From contig JAVJTA010000007.1 of assembly GCA_040219135.1 (NCBI GenBank), positions 294,135-358,134 of the forward strand: a stretch of 64,000 nt of DNA. Reading direction: 5' to 3'. The first letter of the stretch is position 1. Each line of letters begins with the position of its first letter. A program made the translations under genes and the position numbers. Source of the stretch: UBA7803 sp040219135. GTDB lineage: Bacteria; Pseudomonadota; Gammaproteobacteria; Pseudomonadales; Azotimanducaceae. The notes beneath the pieces are model-generated. The model ran no database searches. It saw nothing but the letters and a program-made list of their open reading frames with translations, and was not told the origin of the DNA. Shown here in pieces: positions 42,048-52,869 of the stretch.

Positions 42048-42983
42048 CTACTCCAGCCGCACCCGCGGATCGATGAATCCGTACAGCAGGTCGACGAGAA
42101 TCACCATCAGCACCAGGAACGCGCCGTAGAACACGGTGGTGCCCATGATCACGGTGTAGTCGAGCTGCTGCACGGCCTGGACGAAGTAGCGGCCGAGGCC
42201 GGGGATGGCGAACACCAGTTCCACCACGAAGCCGCCGGTGGTGATGGCGGCGATGGCCGGCCCGAGCACGGTGACCACCGGCAGAATGGCGTTGCGCAGC
42301 TCGTGGCGGGAGAAGATCCGCGATGCCGGCAGGCCCTTGGCCTTCGCCGTGCGCACGTAGTCGGAGCTGACGATCTCCAGCATCGACGAGCGCATCAGCC
42401 GGGTCAGGTAGGCCATGGTGGACAGCCCCAGCACCATGGACGGCACCAGCATGTGCGAGATGGTGCCCCAACCGGCCACCGGCAGCAGCGAGAAGCCGAG
42501 CAGGTCGTTGACGTTTACCAGGCCGAGCTGGCCGAGCGCGGCGAACACGAAGTTCGGCACCGAGATGCCGAGGATCACCAGGAACATGATGACGATGTCC
42601 GGCAGCCGGTTGCGGTACAGGGCGGTGAGCGCGCCCCACAGCACCCCGCCGAGACCGGCGAAGACGATGGCGAGAATGCCGAGGGTCGCGGACACCGGGA
42701 AGTGCTCGCGGATGATGTCGTTGACCTCGCGGTTCTTCTGGGTGAAGGAGATCCCGAAGTCGCCCTTCAGGAGGTTGCCCATGTAGATCAGGTACTGGGT
42801 GGTGATGGGCTTGTCGAGACCGTACTTGGCTTCCAGGTTGGCGCGGATCTCGGCAGTTACCGCCTTGTCCGAGCTGAGCGGATCGCCGGGCACGTTGTGC
42901 ATGGCCACGAACGTCGCGGTGGCGATGAACCAGATCGTGATCACACCCTGGATCAGCCGCCGCACCGTGTAACGCCACATCAT
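42048..42983 (-). CDS. Opp/Dpp-type permease (OppB)
   Basis: Inner-membrane permease of a peptide-type importer, 311 aa, six predicted helices. The first helix IQGVITIWFIATATFVAMHNVPGDP has the classic Pro-Gly-Asp-Pro end; the EAA loop is SSDYVRTAKAKGLPASRIFSRHELRNAILP near residue 207. The end is GFIDPRVRLE, typical. Starts ATG 42983 (a second ATG follows). Only 5 nt separate it from the binding-protein gene. Confidence 0.95.
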   Translation of the reverse strand: MMWRYTVRRLIQGVITIWFIATATFVAMHNVPGDPLSSDKAVTAEIRANLEAKYGLDKPITTQYLIYMGNLLKGDFGISFTQKNREVNDIIREHFPVSATLGILAIVFAGLGGVLWGALTALYRNRLPDIVIMFLVILGISVPNFVFAALGQLGLVNVNDLLGFSLLPVAGWGTISHMLVPSMVLGLSTMAYLTRLMRSSMLEIVSSDYVRTAKAKGLPASRIFSRHELRNAILPVVTVLGPAIAAITTGGFVVELVFAIPGLGRYFVQAVQQLDYTVIMGTTVFYGAFLVLMVILVDLLYGFIDPRVRLE

Positions 42984-42988
42984 GCCGC

Positions 42989-44680
42989 TCAGCCCTCGAC
43001 GATGCGCACGTTGGTGAGATCCGGATCGGGGCCGACCACCCGCCGCACCATGCCCTTGAGCTGCGGATCCACCACGTAGACCAGGCCGCGCTCGTAGTCC
43101 GGCAGGATCACGGCGTTCTCGAGCAGGATGCGCTGGATCTCGCCGAAGGCCTCCATCCGCACCCGCTGATCGGTCGTGTTCTGCGCTACCCGCACCAGGC
43201 TGTCGAGCTCGGGATTGCTGTAGCGGCCGCGGTTGTTGAGATTCCACGACGCGAACAGATCGCCGAAGGTCAACGGATCGTCGAAATCCGGGCCCCAGCC
43301 GGCCATCACCATGTCGAAGTCGCCGGCCGTCATCTTGGCCAGGCGCTGCTTGAAGATCTGCCGGTCGATGCGCACCTCGAGGCCGAGCTCGCGGTTGAGC
43401 GTTTCCTGGTAGTACTCGGCCTGCTTGTTGGAGATCGGACTGTCGCCGGTGAGCAGCACCAGCGGTGGGAACTCGTCGAGGCCGAGCTCGCGGCGCGCCT
43501 GCTCCAGGTAGTCGCGGCCGCGTTCCGGATCGGTGATGCGCGGCGGCGGCGGGTACTCCTGGCGGAACGGGCGGACCTCGCCCTGAAGCCAGATCGGGAA
43601 CAGCGACTCGCCGGGCAGGTAGCCGGGCAGCTTGATCACCCGGTAGACCAGCTCGGCTGGATCCAGCACCGCCTGAATCGCCTTGCGCAGGTTCAGGTTG
43701 CGGGTAATGCGGCCTTCGCGGAAGTTGAACTCCATATAGAATACCGAACCGTCCATGAACCGGTTCAGGTCCCAGCGCTGCACCAGAGCCTCGGTGAGGT
43801 TCTCCTCGGTCAGCGTGGTGTAGGCGATCTTGCCGTCCTTGAACAGGTTCAGCGACGCGTTCGGGTCCTGGGTGACGTAGGGGAAGTCCAGCACCTGAAT
43901 CTGAATCCGCTCCCGGTTCCAGTACTCGGGGTTCTTCTCCATGCGCACGTGCGCGCCGTGCACCCAGCGGGTGATGGTGAACGGCCCGTTGTAGAGCAGT
44001 TTGTCGGCGTCCGCCGCGTAGCGGCCTTTGGTCGCCCGGTAGAACGCCTCGCGGATCGGGTAGTAGGTCGAGAACGCGGTGAGCTTGTCGAAGTAGGGGA
44101 CCGGGCGCTCCAGATCCACCACCAGGGTGCGGTCGTCGACGGCGCGCACGCCGAGTTCGTCGACGTCCATCTCGCCCTGATTGATCGCCTCGGCGTTGGC
44201 GATGGGGAACATGATCGAGGCGTACTCGGACGCATTGGCGGGATCGACCGCGCGCCGCCAGGAGAACACGAAGTCGTCGGCGGTCACGGGCTGTCCGTCG
44301 CTCCAGCGGGCGTCCTCGCGCAGCCAGAACGTCGCGCCGCTGTCGGTCACCTCCCAGCGCTCGGCCACGCCCGGGGCCAAGTGGTTGTGGGCGTCGTAGC
44401 GCAGCAGGCCCTCCATGACGTGGCCGAGGACCATGCCGCTGACCTGGTCGGTGGACAGCGTACTGTCGAGCTGGGGCGGTTCTTCGCGCAGCGCCAGGGT
44501 CACCGTGCCGGTGGCCGGATCGACGCCCTCGCTCACGCCGCCGGAGCCGGTGAGGCTCGAGGCCCAGGACAATCCCATCATCAGCAGCGCGATGCCGGAG
44601 ACCGAGAGCGCTGCGAACAGGGCGAGCTGGCGGCCGGCGGAACGGGTGAAGTCGTCCTGGTTGTTGGCGATGTCGCTCAA
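42989..44680 (-). CDS. ABC transporter substrate-binding protein, family 5 (OppA/DppA type)
   Basis: Extracytoplasmic peptide- or opine-type binding protein, 563 aa. The N-terminus is a membrane anchor (residues 18-42, ALFAALSVSGIALLMMGLSW) with no lipobox, so it may be held in the inner membrane rather than freed. Family-5 marks are SDGQPVTADDFVFSWRRAVDP near residue 128 and LNLRKAIQAVLDPAELV near residue 335. It leads the minus-strand operon SBP-B-C-D-F. The ligand is unknown; OppA-like length and motifs suggest oligopeptides. Confidence 0.9.
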   Translation of the reverse strand: MSDIANNQDDFTRSAGRQLALFAALSVSGIALLMMGLSWASSLTGSGGVSEGVDPATGTVTLALREEPPQLDSTLSTDQVSGMVLGHVMEGLLRYDAHNHLAPGVAERWEVTDSGATFWLREDARWSDGQPVTADDFVFSWRRAVDPANASEYASIMFPIANAEAINQGEMDVDELGVRAVDDRTLVVDLERPVPYFDKLTAFSTYYPIREAFYRATKGRYAADADKLLYNGPFTITRWVHGAHVRMEKNPEYWNRERIQIQVLDFPYVTQDPNASLNLFKDGKIAYTTLTEENLTEALVQRWDLNRFMDGSVFYMEFNFREGRITRNLNLRKAIQAVLDPAELVYRVIKLPGYLPGESLFPIWLQGEVRPFRQEYPPPPRITDPERGRDYLEQARRELGLDEFPPLVLLTGDSPISNKQAEYYQETLNRELGLEVRIDRQIFKQRLAKMTAGDFDMVMAGWGPDFDDPLTFGDLFASWNLNNRGRYSNPELDSLVRVAQNTTDQRVRMEAFGEIQRILLENAVILPDYERGLVYVVDPQLKGMVRRVVGPDPDLTNVRIVEG

Positions 44681-44719
44681 GCGTCGGTCTCCTCCTGCGG
44701 ATCGATGGCTCGTCGGGCG

Positions 44720-46228
44720 TTACTGTACCGTACGCAGCAGATTTCCGACGATTCTTTCGAGGTGCATCAGGCTGTTGCACTCCTCGGCCTGGTGGCAGTA
44801 CGCCGTGTAGCGGCGCATCTCCGCGTCGCCGACGAACCAGGAGTTGCGTGGCTCCGGATTCAGCCAGATCAGGCGTTTGCAGCGGTCGTACATCTCTTTG
44901 AGGATGTCTGTCCGCGGATCGCCGTAATTGTTACGCGCGTCGCCGAGAATGATGATCGTGGTGCGATTGTCGACGTCGTCCAGACAGTGCTTCTTGAAGT
45001 CGGCGAAGGCCTGGCCGTAGTCCGTGGAGCCGCCGGAGTAGTCGCGCAGGGTCTTGGCGATGGCGTCCTCGATGTCGTTGCGTTCGAACAGCTCGGTCAC
45101 CTCGGCGAGATCCGAGGAGAACGCGAACGAACGCACCTTCTGCATCACCTCGTCGAGGCTGTACAGAAACATCAGCATGAACCGGGCATAGGCGGCGACC
45201 GACCCGGAGACGTCGCAGATGGCGAACACCTTGGGCCGGTCGACCTTCACCGACTTCCAGTGCAGGTCGAAGATGTGGCCGTCGTAGGCCATGTTGTGGC
45301 GCAGGGTACGCGGCACGTTCAGCGCCCCGCGCTTGAACACTTTCTTGCGCCGGGAGTGCAATGCGGTGAGCCGCTTGGCCATCTTCAGCACCACTTCCTG
45401 GATCAGCCGGAAGTTGCGGTGCTCGACGTTCGACAGCTTGACCTTGCGCAGCATGTCTTCGCGCAGGCGGCGGCCGTCGGCGTCGGCGTGAAGCAGGAAC
45501 TGGCGCTCGACGTAGTCGCGCACCTGCTCGCGCAGCCACTCGCGGCGCTGGCGCAGCGCCTGACCCAGGCGCCGCTGTGGAATGCGGCGGCTGTCGCGCA
45601 GATCGGAGATCTCCCGGTTCAGGTCGGCCAGCCCCATCGCTTCCATGATCCGCCGGGTGTACAGGCCCTTCTGGGTGAACACCTGGATGTCGCGCACGTC
45701 CACGGCCTCGCCGGCCTGGGCCATGGCCATGGACAGCTCGATCTTGGAATCCGCCATCAGCAGCTGGCCGAGGGTGGACTCGGCGTCGCTCATCTCGCCG
45801 GGGCCGAGATCTTCGTGTTCCTCGTCCTGCCGTTGGTCCGCGGCGCGCCTGGACTTCTTCTTTTTCTTTCCGCCCCCCGCTGGGGCGCCTTCCCGGGCCT
45901 CGGCGCTGCCACCGCCGCCTTCGCCCTCGGACTCGCCGCCCTCGCTCTCGGGCTCCTCCGTGCTGCCCGCGTCCGCGCCGGCGTCGCCGGCACGGGCACG
46001 ATCGCCGGAGACGTCTTCCGCGGCGAAGAACGCATCGAAACAGAGATCGAAGGCTTCCTTCTCGTCCGCCGTCTTCGGCAGCACCAGCGCCAGGGAGCGT
46101 TTCAGCGTGCCCCGGTCCTCGTAGCCCACCAGCTCGACCGCGGACAGGGCGTCCAGGGTCTCCGCCGTGGAGATGCGGACCTCCGAGTTGCGCAGAGCGC
46201 GGATGAAGTTGGTGAGAATGCGGTCCAC
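44720..46228 (-). CDS. VWA-domain protein, CoxE-like
   Basis: 502 aa. A helical N-terminal region is followed by a very acidic Glu/Ser/Gly-rich linker (about residues 73-115) with a Lys/Arg patch, then the C-terminal VWA domain with MIDAS motif CDVSGSV near residue 336 and a GGSTDYGQAF segment near residue 395. Known members of the class work with MoxR ATPases as chaperone or metal-insertion pairs. It sits 10 nt downstream of the MoxR gene. It lies beside but is not part of the transporter operon. Confidence 0.86.
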   Translation of the reverse strand: MDRILTNFIRALRNSEVRISTAETLDALSAVELVGYEDRGTLKRSLALVLPKTADEKEAFDLCFDAFFAAEDVSGDRARAGDAGADAGSTEEPESEGGESEGEGGGGSAEAREGAPAGGGKKKKKSRRAADQRQDEEHEDLGPGEMSDAESTLGQLLMADSKIELSMAMAQAGEAVDVRDIQVFTQKGLYTRRIMEAMGLADLNREISDLRDSRRIPQRRLGQALRQRREWLREQVRDYVERQFLLHADADGRRLREDMLRKVKLSNVEHRNFRLIQEVVLKMAKRLTALHSRRKKVFKRGALNVPRTLRHNMAYDGHIFDLHWKSVKVDRPKVFAICDVSGSVAAYARFMLMFLYSLDEVMQKVRSFAFSSDLAEVTELFERNDIEDAIAKTLRDYSGGSTDYGQAFADFKKHCLDDVDNRTTIIILGDARNNYGDPRTDILKEMYDRCKRLIWLNPEPRNSWFVGDAEMRRYTAYCHQAEECNSLMHLERIVGNLLRTVQ

Positions 46229-46238
46229 GGGGCGGCGG

Positions 46239-47192
46239 TTACGGTTTCACGGCCTTGCTGGTCAGGGTGGTGAGCTCGGCGTTGACGTTCTCGATGTCGT
46301 CCTGAAACTTGAGAATCACGTTCAGGGTGTCGCGCACCAGGGTCGGATCCAGGGTGTCCGCGTGCAGCAGCAGCAGGGTCCGGGCCCAGTCGATGGTCTC
46401 GCTGATCGCCGGCACCTTCTTCAGATCCATGTCGCGCAGCTCGTGGATGAAGGCCACCAGCTGGCGGCGCAGCTCCTTGGGGATTTCCGGCACCCGGGCG
46501 TGGATGATGCGCTGCTCCAGCTCCACGTCCGGAAACGGAATGTACAGATGCAGACAGCGGCGCTTGAGCGCGTCCGAGATCTCGCGGGTGTTGTTGCTGG
46601 TCAGAAACACCATGGGCGGTTCCTTGGCCGCGCGCAGGGTGCCGATCTCGGGAATGGAGAGCTGGTAGTCGGAGAGCATTTCCAGCAGCAGCGATTCGAA
46701 CTCGTGGTCGGACTTGTCGACCTCGTCGATGAGCAGCACGCAGCCGTCCTCGGCTTTCAGCGCCTTCATCAGCGGACGCGGCTCGAGGAATTCCTCGGAG
46801 AAGAAGATGTCGCCGAACTCGTGCAGCCGGCCCACCGACTCGGCGAAGCCCTTGGCGCCCTGCAGGACCTCGTCGAGGGTCTCCTTGAGCACCTGGGTAT
46901 AGAGCAGCTGCTTGCCGTACTTCCACTCGTAGATGGCCTTGGCTTCGTCCAGGCCTTCGTAGCACTGCAGGCGGATCAGCGGCAGGTCGAACATCTGCGC
47001 CGTGGTCTTGGCGAGCTCGGTTTTGCCGACCCCGGGCGGACCTTCGATGAGGATCGGTTTGCGCAGGTGATAGGCCAGGTACACGGCGGTGGCGATCTGA
47101 TCGCTGCAGATGTAGCGATGGGTCTCGAGCTCGCTCTTGATGGTCTGCACGGACTCGGTGATCTTGTCGATGTCGGCTACGGCTTCCGCCAC
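46239..47192 (-). CDS. MoxR-family AAA+ ATPase
   Basis: 317 aa. Walker A EGPPGVGKTELA is near residue 41, Walker B CVLLIDEVDKSDHEFES near residue 130, sensor VFLTSNNTREISDALKRRCL near residue 165. Pairs with the VWA protein encoded directly downstream; such pairs act as chaperones for assembly or metal loading. GTG 47192 follows AGGGGAGG by 7 nt; the frame is open upstream, but the start is where homology begins. It is divergent from the first amidohydrolase gene (106-bp gap). The target is not known. Confidence 0.88.
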   Translation of the reverse strand: MAEAVADIDKITESVQTIKSELETHRYICSDQIATAVYLAYHLRKPILIEGPPGVGKTELAKTTAQMFDLPLIRLQCYEGLDEAKAIYEWKYGKQLLYTQVLKETLDEVLQGAKGFAESVGRLHEFGDIFFSEEFLEPRPLMKALKAEDGCVLLIDEVDKSDHEFESLLLEMLSDYQLSIPEIGTLRAAKEPPMVFLTSNNTREISDALKRRCLHLYIPFPDVELEQRIIHARVPEIPKELRRQLVAFIHELRDMDLKKVPAISETIDWARTLLLLHADTLDPTLVRDTLNVILKFQDDIENVNAELTTLTSKAVKP

Positions 47193-47298
47193 GGATGCCT
47201 CCCCTGGGAACCAAACGCCGATTATCCCAAGCGCGGTTTTGCATGTATACCGGCAGCCCGCTAGCATCCCGGCGGGAGAACCGGGGAAAGGGGGCGCC

Positions 47299-48577
<1,279 letters not shown>

Positions 48578-48585
<8 letters not shown>

Positions 48586-49948
48586 GCGGTTCCGGGGCAC
48601 CCTGGCGTTCGTGGCGGCCATCGCCGCTGGCCATGCGCTCGGCGCGAGCCCGGACGGCGCCCGGGAACCCTACGCCTCGACCTATGTGCCCCTGCCCGCG
48701 GAGCCGCTGCTGATTACCGGAGCGACGCTGCTCACCGGCACCGGCGAGCGCCTGGACGGCGCCTCCGTGCACGTGGCTGACGGACGCATCGTCGCGGTGG
48801 GACCCGACGTCGAGGCCCCGGGCGCCCGGGTGGTGGAGGCCCGCGGCCAGTGGCTGACGCCGGGCCTCATCGACGTTCACTCCCACCTCGGCGATTACCC
48901 GGCACCCTCCATCCAGGCCACCGCGGACGGCAACGAGGCCACCGACCCGAACACCGCCCGGGTCTGGGCCGAGCACTCGGTATGGCCCCAGGACCCGCAG
49001 TTTCCCCTGGCCCTGGCCGGCGGCGTTACCACCCTGCAGATCCTGCCCGGCAGCGCCAATCTGTTCGGCGGCCGCGGCGTGACCCTGAAGAACGTACCGT
49101 CGCGCACGGTGCAGGGCATGAAGTTCCCCGGCGCGCCGCACTCGCTGAAGATGGCCTGCGGGGAGAACCCCGAGCGCGTCTACGGCTCGCGCACCCTCGC
49201 GCCGTCCACCGGCATGGGCAACGTCGCCGGCTACCGTGCGGCCTGGGCGAAGGCGGTGGAGTACCGGGATAAGCGCGCCAGGGCGGCCGCCGATCCCGAG
49301 AAGGACGCGCCGGATCGGGACCTCGGCCTCGATACCCTGGTTGGTGTGCTCGACGGCGAGATTCTGGTGCACAACCACTGCTACCGGGCCGACGAGATGG
49401 CGATGATGATCGACGTCGCCCGGGAGTTCGGCTATCGCATCACCGCGTTCCATCACGCGGTGGAGTCCTACAAGATCGCCGATCTGCTCGCGGTCGAAGG
49501 CATCTGCTCGGCCATGTGGGCGGACTGGTGGAGCTTCAAGCTGGAAGCCTTCGACGCGGTGAATCAGAACGTGGCGCTGGTGGACCGGGCGGGCGCCTGC
49601 GCGATCGTCCACAGCGACTCCCCGCGCGGCATCCAGCACCTCAACCAGGAAGCGGCCAAGGCCATGGCCGCCGCGCGCCGGGCGGGCATGGCGATGAGCG
49701 AGGCCGAGGCCGTGCGCTGGCTCACTCTGAACGCCGCCCGGGCCCTCGGCGTCGCGGCCGAGACCGGCAGCATCGAGCCCGGCAAGGCGGCGGATCTGGT
49801 GCTCTGGAATCGCAACCCGTTCAGCGTCTATGCCCGGGCCCAGCGGGTCTACATCGACGGCTACCTGTACTACGACCGCAACGATCCGCGGCGCCAGCCG
49901 CGCACGGACTTCGACCTCGATCAGACCGCACGGGGGAGCGCGCCATGA
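48578..49948 (+). CDS. Exported metal-dependent amidohydrolase (2 of 3)
   Basis: 456 aa. Signal peptide at the N-terminus (FRGTLAFVAAIAAGHALGAS). Metal motif His101/His103 (DVHSHLGDY), His in EILVHNHCYRADE near residue 268, His in FHHAVESYK near residue 293, and Asp in IVHSDSPRG near residue 346. The central LPGSANLFGGRGVTLKN segment is characteristic of this subfamily. The GTG start overlaps the previous gene by 8 nt and its end overlaps the third gene (ATGA). The close packing suggests equal amounts of the three proteins. Confidence 0.88.
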
Positions 49949-51231
49949 CCCGCCGCCTGGGTTGCCTCGTCACCCTGCTGTGGGCGGGCGTGGCCCACGC
50001 CGGTACGGCCATCGTCGGCGCCACGGTCTACACCCTGGAGGCGGATCAGGCGCAGCCCCGGGAAGGCGTGACGGTGCTGGTCGCCGATGGCCGGGTGCAG
50101 GCGGTGGGACCCGATCCGGTGATTCCCGACGGCTATCAGCGCATCGACGCGACCGGCCGGATCGTCACCCCGGGACTCATCGAATCCCATTCCCAGCTCG
50201 GCCTGGTGGAGATCGCCGGGGAGCCCAGTACCCGGGACGCCAGCGTCGGCGTGGTTGCCTTCGCCTCGACCGGCGCGACCGGCGTCGAGCGGTTCCGCTT
50301 CGGTCCGGCCTTCGACGTGCAGTACGCGATCAATCCGAACTCCACGCTGCTGCCGGTGAACCGCATGGACGGGGTGACCCGGGCGGTGGTGGCGCCGCTG
50401 CCCGGCAACGACCCGCTGGCCGGCTGGGGCGCCGCCATTCGGCTCGACGACGCGGTCGGGGTCCAGCCCCGGCTGGCGCTGTTTGGCAGCATCGGCGCCG
50501 CGACGGCGGCCTATACCGGTGGCAGCCGCAGCGCGCTGATCCAGCGCCTGCGCGAAGGTCTCGATGGCGCGCGCAGCTTCCGCCCGGACCGCTACCAGCC
50601 GGACGCCGGCGCCTACACCCGGCGCGAGATGTCGGCGCTCAAGGCGTTTCTCGACGCCGGCGTGCCGCTGGTGCTGACCGTGCACCGGGCCAACGAGATC
50701 CGCCAGGCGCTGGCCATGGCCCGGGAGTTCGAGTTCCCTCTGGTCATCCACGGCGGCTCCGAGGCCTGGCAGGTGGCACACACCCTGGCCCGCCATCGGG
50801 TGCCCGTGATCGTCGACGTGCTCGACAACCTGCCGGTCAGCTACGACCAGCTCGGCGCCCGCCTGGACAACGCCGTGCTGCTGCAGCGCGCCGGCGTGCC
50901 GGTGCTGCTCACTGCGGAAGAAACCCAGAACGCCCGCCTGCTGCGCCAGATCGCCGGCAACGCGGTGGCGGAAGGCATGCCGTGGGCGGACGCCCTGGCG
51001 GCGGTGACCGCGGTCCCGGCGCGGGTGTTCGGGCTGCCGGCGGGCACCGGCACCCTGGGTCCCGGCGCGCCGGCGGATCTGGTGGTGTGGACCGACGACC
51101 CGTTCGAGCTCACGACCTGGGCCGAGCGGGTGATGATCGACGGCGAGTGGATTCCCATGACCTCGCGGCAGACGCGTCTGCTCGAGCGCTACCGCGATCT
51201 CGAGGGCCCGCTGCCCTTCGGCTACCGCTGA
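49945..51231 (+). CDS. Amidohydrolase-family protein with degenerate metal site (3 of 3)
   Basis: 428 aa, signal peptide of about 19 residues (ending GVAHA). The fold fits the superfamily, with a C-terminal LGPGAPADLVVWTDDPFE barrel-return segment. But the first metal motif reads His82-Ser-Gln84 instead of HxH, and the usual Asp site reads TAEETQN. It keeps other parts of the fold (VIHGGSEAW). It may be a non-catalytic partner of the second amidohydrolase, whose stop it overlaps by 4 nt, or may use another metal set. Confidence 0.86.
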   Translation: MTRRLGCLVTLLWAGVAHAGTAIVGATVYTLEADQAQPREGVTVLVADGRVQAVGPDPVIPDGYQRIDATGRIVTPGLIESHSQLGLVEIAGEPSTRDASVGVVAFASTGATGVERFRFGPAFDVQYAINPNSTLLPVNRMDGVTRAVVAPLPGNDPLAGWGAAIRLDDAVGVQPRLALFGSIGAATAAYTGGSRSALIQRLREGLDGARSFRPDRYQPDAGAYTRREMSALKAFLDAGVPLVLTVHRANEIRQALAMAREFEFPLVIHGGSEAWQVAHTLARHRVPVIVDVLDNLPVSYDQLGARLDNAVLLQRAGVPVLLTAEETQNARLLRQIAGNAVAEGMPWADALAAVTAVPARVFGLPAGTGTLGPGAPADLVVWTDDPFELTTWAERVMIDGEWIPMTSRQTRLLERYRDLEGPLPFGYR

Positions 51232-51262
51232 GCCACCGCCGCAGAGCGCCAGCGGCGGCCGG

Positions 51263-52126
51263 TCAGCCGTGTCGGCGCATCAATCCTTCCTGGGCGGCCG
51301 ACGCCACCAGAACCCCTTCCCGGGTGAAGACCAGGCCGCGGTTCATGCCGCGGGCGCCGCTGGCGCTCGGGCTGTCCTGCACGTACAGCAGCCACTCGTC
51401 GGCGCGGAACGGCCGGTGGAACCACATGGCGTGGTCGAGGCTCGCCATCTGCATGTCGTCTTGGAGAAAGCTCACCGCGTGGGGCAGGGTGGCGGTGTCG
51501 AGCAGCGACCAGTCCGACAGATAGGCGAGCACGCACTGGTGCAGGCGCGGATCGTCCGGCAGGGTTTCACGGCTCTTCATCCAGCACATCTGCCTGGGCG
51601 GGCGCGGCTCCGGGGCGAATATGTCCACCGGGTCGATGGGGCGGACGTCGATGGGGCGCTCGCGGCTGAACATCTGCGCCTGCTCCGGCGGCAGCTTCGC
51701 CGTCCACTGGGCGCGCAGCTCGCGCTCGTCGAGCAGGGATTCGGGCGCCGGCGCGTCGGGAATGTCGAACTGGTGGGAGAAACCGGGTTCGTCCACCTGG
51801 AACGAGATCGACATGTTGAAGATCGCGCGCCCGTGCTGCACGGCCACCACCCGCCGGGTGGTGAAGCTGCGGCCGTCGCGGATCCGGTCCACGGTGTAGA
51901 GGATCGGAATCGTGGTGTCGCCGGGGCGCAGGAAGTAGCCGTGCAGGGAGTGGGCATGGCGGTCGCCGGGCACCGTGCGCGATGCCGCCACCAGCGCCTG
52001 GCCGATGACCTGGCCGCCGTAGACCCGCTGCCAGCCCTCGCTCGGGCTCACCGCCCGGTAGTGGTTCTGCTCGATCTCCTCCAGGTCGAGCAGCCCGATC
52101 AGGTCGTTGATGCTGCGATCGCTCAT
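51263..52126 (-). CDS. tesB: Acyl-CoA thioesterase II (TesB)
   Basis: Hydrolyses acyl-CoA to free acid and CoA, 287 aa, the normal size. It has two hot-dog domains: QRVYGGQVIGQALVAA at residues 32-47, HSLHGYFLRPGDTTIP near residue 60, and the second-domain LDHAMWFHRPFRADEWLLY near residue 230 with an active-site Asp. ATG 52126 is used; a longer frame adds seven residues. It converges with the third amidohydrolase gene. The context gives no clue to its physiological acyl chain. Confidence 0.94.
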   Translation of the reverse strand: MSDRSINDLIGLLDLEEIEQNHYRAVSPSEGWQRVYGGQVIGQALVAASRTVPGDRHAHSLHGYFLRPGDTTIPILYTVDRIRDGRSFTTRRVVAVQHGRAIFNMSISFQVDEPGFSHQFDIPDAPAPESLLDERELRAQWTAKLPPEQAQMFSRERPIDVRPIDPVDIFAPEPRPPRQMCWMKSRETLPDDPRLHQCVLAYLSDWSLLDTATLPHAVSFLQDDMQMASLDHAMWFHRPFRADEWLLYVQDSPSASGARGMNRGLVFTREGVLVASAAQEGLMRRHG

Positions 52127-52234
52127 GTGCCGTTCCCGATTGCGCACCCGCGGCGGCCGGTGCTGGCGAGGTCGCGATTGTAGTGGTCCGCCGGCGCGGG
52201 GAGAATCCCGGGTTTTGCCATCCGAGGAGCCGCC

Positions 52235-52708
52235 ATGCCGTCACGCCGCGAACTCATCCAGCTCAGCCCCGAGGAGATCCGCGCCTTCCTCGACGAGCAC
52301 AAGACCATCATCCTGGTTTCCAACGGCAACGACGGCTATCCGCATCCCATGCCCATGTGGTTCCACGTCGACGATGCCGGCGCCGTGCACTGCACCACCT
52401 TCCGCAAGAGCCAGAAGGTGCTGAACCTGCAGCGCGACCCGAAGGCCACCCTGCTGGTGGAGAGCGGGGTCGAGTATGCGGAGCTGAAAAGCGTGCTGAT
52501 CTACGCCGACGCCGAGATCGTCGACGACCAGGCCGCGGTGGTGGACACGCTGGTCCGCATCAATTCCCGCGGGCGCGAGCTGTCGCCGGCGGAACGGGCG
52601 AAATTGTCCGACGCGGTGGCGGCGACCGCGAGCAAGCGGGTGCTGCTGAAATTCGCGCCGAAGCGCTACGTTTCCTGGGATCACGGCAAACTGGGCGGGC
52701 GCTACTGA
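52235..52708 (+). CDS. Pyridoxamine 5'-phosphate oxidase-like FMN/F420-binding split-barrel protein
   Basis: 157 aa, one split-barrel flavin or deazaflavin-binding domain. Family marks are the SNGNDGYPHPMPMWFHVDD segment at residues 30-48, CTTFRKSQKVLNLQRDP near residue 54 and a TLLVESGVEYAELKSV stretch near residue 72. Reaction unknown; related proteins reduce F420-type or heme substrates. Its ATG is 108 bp from the divergent tesB start. The C-terminus RYVSWDHGKLGGRY is conserved in the subfamily. Confidence 0.85.
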   Translation: MPSRRELIQLSPEEIRAFLDEHKTIILVSNGNDGYPHPMPMWFHVDDAGAVHCTTFRKSQKVLNLQRDPKATLLVESGVEYAELKSVLIYADAEIVDDQAAVVDTLVRINSRGRELSPAERAKLSDAVAATASKRVLLKFAPKRYVSWDHGKLGGRY

Positions 52709-52769
52709 GCCGCGGTCGCGTCGGGCAGGAACCGGGTCGAAGAGAAAGTGGAGAAATACTGAAAAAGAA

Positions 52770-52800
52770 TTGATGCAAAATGTTTCCGAACCGTTACAAT
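52770..52800 (+). promoter_or_regulatory. Possible promoter of the third TonB receptor
   Basis: TTGATG at 52770-52775 and TACAAT at 52795-52800 with a 19-bp spacer, in an AT-rich pocket 70 bp before the ATG. Confidence 0.4.
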
Positions 52801-52869
52801 CCGCCCCACAGAACGAGCAGCCACGGCTGACGCGTTCATAAAATCAACAGGTTACATGGGGTACACACA